From NCBI GenBank assembly GCA_029448655.1, contig JACCLO010000005.1, positions 2,294,001-2,358,000 of the forward strand: a stretch of 64,000 nt of DNA, read 5' to 3'. This stretch comes from Wolfiporia cocos. Taxonomy: Eukaryota; Basidiomycota; Agaricomycetes; Polyporales; Phaeolaceae. Positions 1 to 10,602 of the stretch are shown here, piece after piece. The position numbers and the translations under genes were made by a program. The number at the start of each line of letters is the position of its first letter. The stretch's first letter is position 1. The notes below the pieces were generated by a model. That model saw only the letters and a list, made by a program, of their open reading frames with translations, did not search any database and was not told where the DNA came from.

Positions 1-99
1 CCGTGATATGGGCATAGCGTGCCCAAGGACTTGTGTACACGTGTACGTAGTGGTCACCCTCAGACTAGCAGTGCATAGAGATGAGACAGGGCCTAGAGT

Positions 100-155
100 T
101 TCAGTGCCACAGATGCATCTTTAGAGACACTGCAGATGCATCTGGGGCACTCTAA
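100..155 (+). repeat. Left copy of 56-bp inverted repeat
   Basis: This segment is the reverse complement of 2869-2924 with two mismatches over 56 bases. Each copy contains two AGATGCATCT palindromes, separated by TTAGAGACACTGC here. The pair encloses about 2.7 kb without a recognisable transposase. I see no obvious target-site duplication outside the pair, so they may be terminal repeats of a non-autonomous element or two inverted copies of a smaller repeat. Confidence 0.85.
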
Positions 156-294
156 GTCATCAGAATTAGGTGCCTGTTAGTACTAAAATAAAGCATCATG
201 ACACAAAACTTAACTGTTGTTGATCCGACTAATGTTGGTCTGAGGAACGATCTATACCCGCGTCGCAGAACTGTGTTGGCGCGCAGCAGACCTC

Positions 295-440
295 AGACAA
301 GTCAGACGAGTTGAGTAATGAGGGACACGCCCCAATGCAGAGAATATCAAGTCTGAGGTTGTAAGACCTCAGACGTCTAGCTTATATACATGAGGGAACG
401 TTACGCTACTAAGTTGAGACCCGCCCTAAAGGCATGGTCT
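295..440 (-). repeat. tRNA-like SINE fragment, copy A
   Basis: On the minus strand the segment begins with a CTTTAGGGC block, then a degenerate A-box-like stretch. It carries a perfect 9-bp hairpin at 351-374 (GTCTGAGGT, 6-nt loop, ACCTCAGAC). The same order of blocks recurs at 2945-3075, so this is one of two diverged copies of a single short element. The tRNA origin is inferred from the better-preserved copy B. Confidence 0.55.
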
Positions 441-639
441 GTGCGTACGTTATGTAAGTGCCCGTCACATGTACGTATTAGGTAAGCTAGGATATAGACG
501 ACCAGAGATGGGGGGCAGCACGTAACTACTAGTCCACTGAGTACTTGGCAGTACAGGTCATGTGACTAATCGACGTAAGTACCGTAGTTCGACCCCCGCT
601 GGGGGCGATACCTACATGCCACAGAATCTGTGACACATC

Positions 640-690
640 ACAAGCTGGGAATCAAACCAGGAACCATGATACCCAGTGAGAATCCAATGT
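640..690 (-). repeat. Isolated pol III B-box-like segment
   Basis: Read on the minus strand, this contains GGTTTGATTCC followed by CAGCTTGTG, which fits a tRNA T-arm/B-box consensus (GGTTCRANNCC). No matching A box or acceptor stem lies at the right distance for a tRNA gene, so it is taken as a SINE fragment. ATGTATCC-type repeats follow directly at 686-830. Confidence 0.4.
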
Positions 691-2379
691 ATTTAAATGT
701 ATCCAGATGCATCGGATACATTTGGATATAACGCGAACCATAGACTACATTAGGATACATCGTAGACACTCACACAATGTATCTCATCTACACTAGATGT
801 ATCCAAATGTATGTCGGATAAGTTTCAAAACATCAAATATATCTGAGTATATCTTCAAGGTTGCATAAGAAGGTCCAGAGATATACTTCAATGTAGCTCA
901 GTATAGCTCACTACATCAGGATATGTATTCAGATGTAGCCTAATATACACAAAAGTATTGACATATACTACCCGAATACACCCCAGAAATATACCAATTC
1001 CACCCATGCCTGCTCCCTGCCCCCAATCCCTGCTACAGAAAACTGTCAGTCTTCGCATGTTCACAGAATTGTATTGCATCTGCACTATATGAATGAGTAT
1101 ATTTCGAAGTTATGAGAATATGTACTGTTGGAGGTGTGGGCACAGCACATGGGTGCAATGTCGTCACCACGGCAGGGAATGACCTAAAAGGGAAGGTGGC
1201 AGAGTGAGCCCAGACTGGAAGGTGGTGCAATACACACCTGATTACGGAAAAGGGGCATGCAGGGTATATAGTCAAGGAACAAAAATGTACATACCTTACG
1301 TGTTCGCTGAAATCCCATTACATTCGAACTAGAGGAATGCTGGGCAGTATTAATAGCTGCAATAGGCACTGCCTGAACTTCAACACATACCAGTCTGTTC
1401 ACCGTGGCAGTTACAAATCACAATGGGAACAGTCACGTACTGACTGAATGTAGGTAGACAAGACAAAATTAAATATATAAAAATAACGACTCAAGTACTC
1501 ACGAGTGGACATCTACTCACATGTGGTGGTTTGGCTCCTCTCGAAGCCAGAGGGGATGGTGTTGCACCGCCAAGACCCAGAGACTAACTATATATGAGAA
1601 AAACACAGGGAGAAAACAAGATTGCACCACACCGCAAGCCTGCTTATGTGCAGCGAGAAAAATAAAGTTCAAGGGGCGACAGAGTAGGTGAAGGAACCTA
1701 AAACGAAGCTATTAATGGAAGACAACGTAGTGACACTAGGTAAGAGTAAGAGTAAGAGCATTGCCATAAAGGGATGTGGCTACAACACCACAATGCCATA
1801 GGAAGACAAGGACTCGGACAGGAACCGTGTTATTGGCGTAGACGCATTCGCTGTATTCTTACATAAGAAATGAAAACTCAACATGTATGCAATGGCTCTG
1901 TTGCCTGAGTGGGCTCGAAACTTGGCATGGCCGCAGTAGGTACCTTTGTGTAGATCTCTCTTCGGGAACTGTTGATTGCAGCCACAAAAATATACCTTGT
2001 TCCTGTGTTATCAATTTTATATACAGAGGCTCAAAGCATTGTGAGTTGTGATTATTTTGGTAGGGGTATGGAGAGATGTGTATACAGTTGTGTGGTGGTA
2101 TGAAAGTGTAACGACATAAGCGTGTGGATCCGAAGCAATCTACGAGGGGATCCTTCATATGTAACTACCTTATGTGTACACAACATTAACGCGTTACGCA
2201 GAGGCCTTATGGTAAGATCTGTCACTCAATGTTACATGTCAATCTGCTCACCAGGTCACATGAGCTGCTGGATACATTTCAATTGTGCTGTATACATTTT
2301 GATATATTGAACTTTTGTGGATACATTTAGTTATATGAGGATTCATTTGGATATTTTTAATACATCAGATTTTCACTGG

Positions 2380-2440
2380 GCATGATACCTCAGCAAAACA
2401 GCGACTGAAACCACTGAGCTAAAGCAGTTGGTGAGAGGAA
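2380..2440 (-). repeat. tRNA A-box-like SINE head
   Basis: The minus strand reads CTTTAGCTCAGTGGTTTCAG, a good match to the tRNA A box (TRGYNNARNGG). It lacks a full cloverleaf and a proper B box, so I call it a SINE head or degenerate tRNA. Confidence 0.4.
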
Positions 2441-2724
2441 GATCTTGTGAAAATATATAGTCAGTAGTCGATATAATAACGGTCGTAATAAAATTTAACA
2501 TTCTGCTCATATGTCAGTAAGCTCAAGTGTTCCTTGAACTCAGAATGCATCTCTTTATTGATGTATCCCACAACCCATATGTATCTGCAATGAGGTAAGG
2601 ATGCTGTCATAAATTACCTACAGGGCAATATGGAACATTGCACTAAGGTATGACTTGACAATCAACAGCTACAGTGATGAAAGGACATTAAATGGATCAT
2701 ATTAATGAGTATGTGACTTGGATA

Positions 2725-2805
2725 CCAAGACCATTTGGTGAAGTGGTACAGGTTGCGACTTCGCTGATCCCAGGTAAAGTGTTTGAACCCTGCACAGGTA
2801 TTTCT
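2725..2805 (+). repeat. tRNA-like SINE head with A and B boxes
   Basis: The plus strand carries TTTGGTGAAGTGGTAC (A-box-like) and about 45 bases later GTGTTTGAACCCTGC (B-box-like), the spacing of a tRNA. The acceptor stem does not pair cleanly, so this is a tRNA-derived SINE head rather than a working tRNA gene. The AGATGCATCT palindrome repeats start right after it. Confidence 0.5.
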
Positions 2806-2868
2806 TGCGCAGATGCATCTTATTTTACTCAGATGCATCTATGCAGCACGCTTGGGCATTAATATTGC

Positions 2869-2924
2869 TTAGAGTGCCCCAGATGCATCTGCGGTGTCTC
2901 TAAAGATGCATCTCTGGCACTGAA
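2869..2924 (-). repeat. Right copy of 56-bp inverted repeat
   Basis: Partner of 100-155 in inverted orientation, differing at two positions. Two further AGATGCATCT palindromes lie just inside it, at 2811-2820 and 2831-2840. Confidence 0.85.
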
Positions 2925-2944
2925 GTCCCTCACAGGGCACACCG

Positions 2945-3075
2945 ACGCTCAGGGTTGAGATACCAGGTACTAGACCTGATGATGAGAATAACATGTCTGA
3001 GGTGCTAACCTCAGACGTCACGCTGTAAGTACATGCTGCACCACTAAGCTACCGTCTGCCCTAAAGGAGCCTGTG
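2945..3075 (-). repeat. tRNA-like SINE fragment, copy B
   Basis: The minus strand reads GGTAGCTTAGTGGTGC, a strong A box. It is followed by a perfect 9-bp hairpin at 2995-3016 (GTCTGAGGT, 4-nt loop, ACCTCAGAC) and then a weak B-box-like GGTATCTCAACCC. Block order and orientation match copy A at 295-440. The hairpin sits where a long variable arm would be. Confidence 0.6.
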
Positions 3076-3519
3076 CACTGTAAGGCGCACAGGCTACTAC
3101 AGTTGCTAGGCAGTCATGTGCTACACAGCCTGTAGCTAGTGTGACCGTGAGTATAGTAACTAGCGCCCCATCTTATCTACGACAAGTCCCTATCTAATCT
3201 ACAGGTCACGATACTATACAACCAGGCATGCCACATACATTCTGTGACAAGGGCACAGTGACATGTAGCATGGCTTAGCAATATCATATATGTTTCAAGT
3301 TGCAGGGGGATGTTGAAACTCAGGCATGCCACTGCTGCATATTGCTGGTAAGAAGCAATCATGGCTGCTCATAGAGTCATTCAGTGTATCAGTTAGAAGT
3401 GTACAAGGTAGCTGTCATATGTATTCATTGAGACATGAAAGCTCTGAGTGTATGCACTCTGGGCCAATGCATATACCATAACTGGAAGAAGGTACCTCTG
3501 AAATCAGCATTTTGGCAGT

Positions 3520-3780
3520 TTACCTTGAGGTACCTCGAGGTAAAGCAGCATCCTGGCACATTACCTCGAGGTAAGAGGTACCTTGCCTTTGCAGCAGCAC
3601 TAGCTCGAGCTGAGTCCAACCAGGCTCTAATCAGGCTCTAATCAACCCAGATTAGACATCATCAGGAACAATTAGGATCTAGATTAATCAAGTTATCCAG
3701 GAGGAGGTTATAGATTTCTAATCTTCCTAATTGTCTAATTTGTGATAATCCAGCTGGATTAGATTTAATCCATCCCTAAT
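3520..3780. repeat. Palindromic TTACCTCGAGGTAA repeats and TAATC-rich inverted repeats
   Basis: A perfect 14-bp palindrome, TTACCTCGAGGTAA, lies at 3561-3574. A 24-bp near-palindrome built of the same unit lies at 3520-3543. From 3610 to 3780 the sequence is rich in TCTAATC/GATTAGA units and inverted pairs such as ACAATTAGG (near 3668) and CCTAATTGT (near 3727). This looks like the edge of a small transposon-like element, directly beside the SF3B1 fragment. Confidence 0.55.
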
Positions 3781-3798
3781 GTCTCTCAACTAGCAAAG

Positions 3799-4137
3799 TA
3801 ATATTTTCCTGATGCTCTCGTCAACCCTCCAAAGTTCACGACGTCAGTCACCGAGATTGGTGGTTTCCAATCCCAGGAAAGCTGCCCCTTATGTCTGCGG
3901 CTGCTGGCCTTGCCCCCGAATTTCCGACTGATATCCCAGGCGTTGGCAGTCTCACCTTCTTCAAGGCAGAAGATGCACAGTACTTTGCTGAGATTCTGAA
4001 CGAGGGGGATGAGACGGAGCTTTCTGTCGAAAAGATGGAGGAGCGCAATACTGTACATCTCCTTATTACAATCAAGAACGGTACCCCTCCCATTCACAGA
4101 GCTGCCCTTTGACAAAGCTCGTGAGCTCGGAGCATCC
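3799..4137 (+). pseudogene. Broken fragment of splicing factor 3B subunit 1 (SF3B1/HSH155)
   Basis: Three collinear blocks in shifting frames read as the middle of the U2 snRNP protein SF3B1, just before and into its HEAT repeats. Block 1 (about 3802-3887) contains VTEIGGFQSQE. Block 2 (3891-4109) contains DIPGVGSLTFFKAEDAQYF, then DETELSVEKMEER and IKNGTPPIHRAAL. Block 3 (4111-4133) reads DKARELGA. A frameshift separates blocks 1 and 2. At the block 2/3 junction about four residues (family RQLT/RQIT) are missing and the frame changes again. Only about 110 of the usual 1,200-plus residues are present and homology stops at both ends, so this cannot be a working gene. It is a partial copy lying at the edge of the repeat island, which suggests capture or duplication by an element. 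The intact gene must be elsewhere. Confidence 0.85.
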
Positions 4138-5216
4138 AATCGAGGATGTCGACCTCCGCCGCGCCCGCTGTAACGTGCGATGCGATTGCCTCGCACAGCT
4201 GTTCGCGTGTGAAGTTGGCTATTTGCGATGAGGCGTTCGCGTTTCAGTGATGCGCCAAAAATTGGTGGTCCACACATATACAATCAGTTGTGTGCACATA
4301 TAGCCAGCGGGACACGCATATAGTCGGCGGGACGCGCATATATGATGAGATTGGTCGGCTGAGACAGCAAAAGATAGATGAGAGGACGCACGTCTCCTGA
4401 GATCCTGTAAAATATGGGCGCCATGTGCCGCATATGGTTGATAGAGAAGACTGGTCTCAGCAGTTTGCGCTGTCGGTGGTGTTGTTCGCTTGCGCTGTAG
4501 TCGCGCGTTATCGTTCGGCGTCGGCTCGCCAGCACTCAAAGTCGAGCTACTACGAGAAAGCGTGGGGAGAATATCACGCCATCATTACGCGTCCAGAGCC
4601 AGCTTTGACTGTATTTTACAAGGTTTGAGAGCCGACTGAAAGTATGACAGAATACGAAGTATGACGCAAGTGTGAGAAAGCAGAGTGAAGGTATTGCCAT
4701 ATCAAGTAGGAGACTTGCCATATTAAACAGTAGTGCAGCCGCGTCACCGGCGGAGACACGTCCGCTATGCCTTTGGACATGGCGCCCGATATATGCAACG
4801 GTCTCGTAGCACAGGTTAGAATCCTGAATCAAGTGGATTCAATACGCACGTTCGGATCCTGACTCCTGAATCAAAACCTCCATGGTCGAATAATTCTCAA
4901 ATTCATATCCTGCCAATATGAGGTTGATCACCCAGGACAAACCCACCCCGGTGTCGCCCCCACATAAATTCTAAACTTCAAACGAAGCCTACCTCCTATG
5001 TCTATACCTCAGCACAACGTCACTCACGGCTCCTATGTTACAGACGGAATGCTCAACAGAAGTGCAGCGCTCAGCGCTCTTCACTGTGGCTTATTATTCG
5101 ATCAATTGCTGGCTGAGAATACGATGATTGCCCGAAAAATATACATGCATGATGTCGTCGTGCGCTGTGAGGCCTCTGACGCCAGATCCGCACAAGTACG
5201 TGCACACTTGAGAAGC
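4138..5216. other. Intergenic region without recognisable gene
   Basis: Short open frames exist on both strands but none resembles a known protein and none has a convincing exon structure. Small local repeats are visible: GCGGGACRCGCATATA twice near 4310-4345, and CCTGAATCAA twice near 4825 and 4867. It contains the region downstream of NSP1. Confidence 0.6.
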
Positions 5217-7550
5217 TTACCGAGCACTAATTGCCTTTGTCTCCCCTGCTAACCGTACTCGCTTCTCCACGTCGTTGATCTTGCTTTCTACTTCCTGCAC
5301 TGCGCCGTCGATCCAGAATAGACTCTCGAGGTGACTGTTGAGGATCTGCGCGATTTGGCCCATTGCATCGTCCCCGTTATCCTGTGCTGAGCCCTCTTGA
5401 GGAAGCGCGAGTGCATTAACGGCGTCAATCATCTGCGTGAGCGACCCAGAGAGGTCATCCAGGTGACCGTGGAGCTCGGTCGCAAGCATATAGCTGTGAA
5501 GAACACAGATTGTCAAGCTCAGTTTGGGAGACAATAGATATGAAGCTATCTCACTTTTTGTCACGCTCCGTATCAGCGGGGCCAGTATCAAGCGCACGCA
5601 AGTTACTACCTTGTCCACCGAGGATCTCGTCGGTCGACTTCTCGTATGCATCAAGCGTAGCAGCTAGCTCCCTCTGTTGTTGCTCGATGTGGTCCAGAGA
5701 CTGATCAATGTCGGATTGCTCTTGCTCAGCTGCGAGCACGACAGCATAGAGCGCAGACAGCTGCATTCACATGGGTGTCAGCGGCTGGCATACCAGGCAG
5801 CTTTCGACGCACGTTGTTCCCATTCTCGATCAGTGCACGGTCCCACACTGCGACCTCTGCGGCGAACTTGTTAAATTCCTTCACTTGCGTGTCAAGCTCG
5901 GTAGTCCATCGGTTGATGATCTCCTCGATCGTCTTCCCACGCAGCAATGACGGCGGTGGCACTGCAACGGAGAGTGCGCTCGTACTCGGCGCAGAGGTCG
6001 ACAATGACGGCACGACAGCGCTAGCGGCAGGGGAATCCTTTGATTTGTCACCTTCTTTGGACCCTGAGGCTGATGTCAGAGAGAATGATGGCGTGGCTGG
6101 AAATATGTCAGAATTATTATGAAGCTGTGCTACGTAAAGACTGACTTGTAGGGGCATCCTTCTTCTCTCCTGATGCTGCTGCTATCGTATATGTCAATTT
6201 CTAAACAAGAAACAGCTAATGTAATATGCGCACCAGCGGGGGCATCCACTTTCTCCTCGGGCCTCTTACCGTAAATATTCGTCGATGACGGAGTAGCAGC
6301 GGGGGTGCTAATTGATGGTGCGGTCTGAGTAGCAGTCTTGTTGTTAGAGAATCCTCCAAACAGGTTGGTCGACGAGGCAGCTGGAGCGGATGCTCCAGCA
6401 GCAGGAGTGGTGGATGATGCCTCTGAAGGCTTGGGAGGGTTGCCAAAGAGCCCGCCCGAGGAGGTAGCCGGAGCTGGTTATTCAGTGAACTGTCAGCAAT
6501 ATGCATATACGCTCTAGACACGTATACACACTAGGTGAAGATGCATTGGTTGAATTTGGAGTGGTGCTTGAAAGCCCGAAGACTAAGAACTGAGGTCAGA
6601 AACGAAAATATGAAGAAACAGCGACATACTATTGTTGGCTGGTTTGGGCGCACCAAAGAGATTGTTTGTTATGGCGGCCGGCGCAGATGCGGCATTTTGG
6701 TCTGTCGATGGTTTAGATGGCAAGCCAAATAAGCCACCAGTGGGGGGCGTCGTGCTACTCGGGGGGGCATTAGACGCTGTTGACGTGTTGGCAGCGTTGC
6801 CAAAGATCCCGCCGCTAGCAGGCGTTGACGCAGACGTAATAGACGGGGCATTGCCGAAGATTCCACCAGTGGCAGCAGGCCTGCCGGTATTTCCAAACAG
6901 TCCCCCTCCCGTGGAGGTTGCGGGGGTGCTAGTCGCACTGCCAAAGAGGCCACCACCAGAAGCGGGCGTTGTGGAGTTCGTGTTAGCGTTCCCAAAGAGA
7001 CCGCTCCCAGTAGCAGGCGTCGTCGAGCTTGCGCCTGTACTTCCTGCAGCTGAAGTCGACGAGTTCGTGGCAGGGTTGGCGTTCCCGAACAGATTGCCAC
7101 TACCAGCAGGCGTGGAAGAGTTCGTGTTAGCGTTTCCGAAAAGGCCACCTCCCGCGGCCGGCGTCGATCTGTTGGTATCAAACAGTCCAGTTCCGCTATT
7201 TTGTGCAGTATTGTTCGAGCCCCCAAAGAGGCCTCCCCCTGCCGCTGGCTGTGTTGCATTGTTCGCACCGCCGAACAGACCACCCCCTACGGTGGAACCT
7301 GCCGTACCGCCGGTCGATGCCCCTGTGTTAGAGCCTATTTGCGCTGACCCAGATGTAGGTGTTCCAAAAAGATTGGGGGCATTGTTATTGCCTACGTGCT
7401 CGTGAGCTTCAGGATCCTGAGGAGGAAACCACAGTACAGCATACCTCCAAAGCCTGAGCTACCAAAGATGCTCCCACCCGTTCCCGAGCCAGAGCTTGCG
7501 TTTGTGCCACTATTTGAAGCTGCTCCAAAGGGTTGCCCAAAGATACTCAT
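5217..7550 (-). CDS. NSP1: Nucleoporin NSP1 (Nup62 family)
   Basis: Central-channel FG nucleoporin. In fungi Nsp1 joins the Nup49-Nup57 channel complex and, separately, the cytoplasmic Nup82-Nup159 complex. Start is the ATG at 7550 (MSIFGQPFG). Exons 2-4 encode a long FG domain with many GGLFGN/GGLFGS/NIFG-type repeats spaced by Ser/Thr/Asn/Ala-rich linkers. A Ser/Thr/Pro linker with KRPEEKVDAPAG follows. The last exons give the Nsp1_C coiled coil, starting TIEEIINRWTTELDTQVKEF and running through QSLDHIEQQQREL to VESKINDVEKRV. I trace at least seven introns with GT...AG ends: 7444-7392, one starting at 6629, and others near 6530, 6230, 6145, 5830 and 5560. The reading frame is continuous across all of them. 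The stop at 5217-5219 lies in a possible donor, GG|gtaagc, so a tiny extra 3' exon cannot be excluded. It lies 192 bp from a divergent gene. Confidence 0.9.
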
Positions 7551-7741
7551 AATGAAGAACAGTGGCTGGGACAAGGTAGAAGGAGGCCGTCTGAACGCGT
7601 CGCGATCAGTGGCCAACCTTGCTGACTAAGCATATCGGCGCGTAGACGCCCGCAGCGTGCCCAAGCTGCGAAGTGCGCGTACGCGTATGCTAAAGGCGTG
7701 CATCAATTTTTGTTGCCAAGAAACCTTCACACTTACGCATC

Positions 7742-9777
7742 ATGGCTGATGTACCTCATAAGCGCGTCGTGTCGCAGATAAATACATCAATGTCACGCGG
7801 ATCGAACCGTACTCCAAACCATTCACGCTTCAGTACCATTCTACCAGGTATGTTGTGTGATCTCAAGACGCCCACTAGTACTTACGTCTGCTATGGAAGG
7901 CATTTTACTGCCTGCATCGCTTTGAAGGGTCAAAAGATCTTCCGTCAATGACAGAACCTCTGGGCTCGGCAGAATTGCCCCCAATCAACTTCGAAAATAC
8001 TGCCTGCATTTACAACTCGTACCTAGGACCTCAGCATCAAACTGGACATGGGCTGCCCATCGGCTGGACTATGTATATTCACTCCGGCGGCTGGGTGTAT
8101 TTTCGCCACGATAAGTTCAAAGTCGTTGTCGACGAAGATATACGACACAGCGATGTCCTCCACAGCGTTGCCCAACATTGCGCTCAAATCGAACATTCAA
8201 GTTTGTCAGAAGGAATTGAGGTTCACATAATTGGTTCCGGAGACGCGGCCTTTGAGCTCGTGGTAGATCATAATGTCTGTATGGCAGACTACAACTACGA
8301 TGTAGCCAGCGAGAACCTGAAGGATACCGGATCCTTGAATAAAGTGTCCGTGCAGACACGTGAGTACTCAGTGCACAAACCAGCTGTCGAGGATCTTCTA
8401 AAGAGTCAGCTTTAGTGCTCCGATGTCGCTGTCTCTACTGGAACTTTGTCCTACAACATGCCACTCACATTGCCTGCCCGCGTAGTGCGATCATAGAAGG
8501 TATAGATTCTCTACGGTCATATTACTGGGGTACGTATCGAGTCCAATTATGCTTTATATCCTCTAAGAACGTACAGCGCAGACAGTCAGAATCGTGGCTC
8601 GCATAGCACTACGCCATTTTCGAGGGCAGAGTGCGAGGAATTACTAAAGTTGCTGGGAGAGCTCAAAGGTCGAGAACCTGGAAAAAGCCCTATTAATGGA
8701 TACTAAGATCATGTACAGAAGATGCCAAAGAAGACAACATGCCATCCACTACCGCTCTGGTTGCATGGATTCTACGAGAGATCTGTGAGTGTCTTGATAC
8801 ATATGGGATGGACAAAATCACTGACTAGACAATCACAGACAGCTCGCAAGGCAGATGTCTATGGTAAATTCACCTACACACAAATGGATGGACATCGTCG
8901 ATCAATCGCCCAACCATCCTACATCGAACTTGAGCCAGCGTCTTTCGTGAACACTGTGCTAGATATGATAATGGTCGGCCCATTCTTCGGCATTCCGAAG
9001 ACGTACCTTTCCCAGATACAAGGCGCCAGCGAATTCCGAGGACGTTTGTCCAACCTACATACAAAGTGGAGGAATTACAGCCAGCAGTTGACGACGGAAT
9101 ATTCAGATTTCTTACTCATAGTGAGTTGACATTCTTAATCGCGGTGAAGGGCGCCTAAGTCCAGTGGTCCACAGTCGACCGTGATGCTCTCGTAAGTCTT
9201 ACGATCAGTTGCCGCGAGATATGCACGGACCCTCTGAATTGTGTCATCCCCAGCGCAACTGTCGGGTTCCTTTCAGTTGGGAACATTCTGCAGATAGCGA
9301 GGGTATTCTCCACAATAGCAGCTTTCACCTCGCTTGGGAGTATGATCGCTGGCGTTTTCTTCATGTGGCGACATCAACGACATACACAGTTATCATCAAC
9401 ACATGATGCGGTATTTTCCTGGTTAATTCGCGTTGTTTTCAGTACACTAATAAACTTCACAGTTCGCATACATTCACAATGCCCGAAGTAACATCCTCGG
9501 CCTTCGGGGACATGCAATTCTCCTTAGCCTCCCAGCAGTACTGCTCGTTTGGTCTATCATCACTTTCAGTGTGGCGATCATGGCATTTGCACTGCAGACT
9601 GTTACTGGAGGTAGCCGGTACGACAGCGCCTCGACGTGGACTATCGTGGGAGTGTTCACTTTGATCGCGGCATGCGTGCTGGTGGGAGTCTACGTTTTCT
9701 CCAAAATGTGGACGAGGCGGGCGGATTCATCGTTAACGAATATCCTCAAACGACTGTTATTTTGGAGAGCAACGTGA
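7742..9777 (+). CDS. Agaricomycete WW-like domain protein with C-terminal membrane segments, function unknown
   Basis: A multi-exon gene starting MADVPHKRVVSQ at 7742, with a first donor at 7848. The second coding block (about 7948-8412) has LPIGWTMYIHSGGWVYF, a WW-like motif (GW, then aromatic YF). Later exons read YWNFVLQHATHIACPRS, then TTPFSRAECEELLKLLGEL, then a block around 8744-9120. Two hydrophobic exons end the protein: SATVGFLSVGN through SLGSMIAGVFFMWRHQR (about 9250-9390), and ILGLRGHAILLSLPAVLLVW through TLIAACVLVGVYVF (about 9480-9705). This order (WW-like start, charged middle, 3-4 C-terminal membrane helices) matches a family I recall only from mushroom-forming fungi, usually annotated as hypothetical. 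No catalytic motif is visible. The final exon and stop (9777) are less certain. It sits between two nucleoporin genes. Confidence 0.7.
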
Positions 9778-10602
9778 GATATGGAGCCTTAGCATCAACT
9801 ATAGCACGTAACGGGGGAAGGATGTATGTCACATTGTACAACACCTATATGCGCTCAATATCTTCACGCACTTCAATACATCCCCGAGAAACCGACGGGG
9901 GCGATGTTGGCAATATTCAGCAGATACAGCACCCATCATGCCGTGCTGAATGTTCAAATCGTTGGCGTACTTTGCTGCGAGCGCATCTCCTCATGCTGAG
10001 CTATTCAGCGGCATGATTCAGCATAGACGATGATGTAGAGTTATGTAAACATAAATGTGTCTCAACACGGGTTGAAGATAACAAGGACGTCGGGGTCTGA
10101 ATCTCGGTGACATAATCCAGCCGAGGGAGCCTGTGGTATTTCCTGCGTGAAGTAACCTACAGGTGCTGCTGGTCTTCAGGTAGGAATACATATCGTGCCA
10201 AAATTGTGCACTGACGCGATCACGTGGGACGCTACACTAGACATTTCGGTCGCGTCGCGCCCAGCCACAGGCGCGTAGCGTGTCGTGTTAATGTTCAATC
10301 ACCGATTAAATTGTACGGAACCTGCGATCCCAGTGCCCGCCACGGCCTGTGAAGCTAATCACACAAGGCATCGACAAAGATACGGGGGGTTGTATCAACA
10401 CGAGCTTCCAAACTACAGCTTACATACTCGCACGTACTGACAGAAAACATTACGAAGCTATCGGTTTATCACGCAACTGTGGCGGCTGTCCTAGCGTCAT
10501 GTCTAACCTTGCTGCTAATCGTAGCACCTCATTCTCAATGCTGTCAATTCTCGTCCTCCTGAAAGCAAATCAGCGTCCGGTAGAGAAGCAGAGGAGACCA
10601 AC
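9778..10602. other. Intergenic region, no recognisable gene
   Basis: Holds the downstream regions of the WW-like gene and of convergent NUP82. Nothing I recognise is encoded. Part could be untranslated exon of either gene. Confidence 0.6.

Larger units (their letters stand above)
1..3780. repeat. AT-rich repeat island made of SINE-like and palindromic fragments, no intact gene
   Basis: No open frame here reads like a conserved protein, and base composition is clearly more AT-rich than in the gene-bearing rest of the window. The stretch holds many copies of the 10-bp palindrome AGATGCATCT, ATGTATCC-type repeats near 690-830 and 2270-2375, and several tRNA-like RNA polymerase III box motifs in both orientations. 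A 56-bp inverted repeat is listed separately. A short TAAGAG triplication lies near 1741-1760. I read it as nested remains of short non-autonomous elements. No reverse transcriptase or transposase domain is visible. Confidence 0.75.

Noticed and set aside
2725..2805. Possible functional tRNA gene
   Set aside because: A and B boxes are present, but the acceptor stem and anticodon arm do not pair properly, and the sequence runs into SINE-type repeats.
3786..4283. 165-codon open frame on the minus strand over the SF3B1 fragment
   Set aside because: It is antisense to recognisable SF3B1 blocks and has no family resemblance.
6632..7405. 257-codon plus-strand open frame
   Set aside because: Antisense to the repetitive FG region of NSP1. 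Its Pro/Ala/Val repeats are the mirror of the GGLFG repeats.
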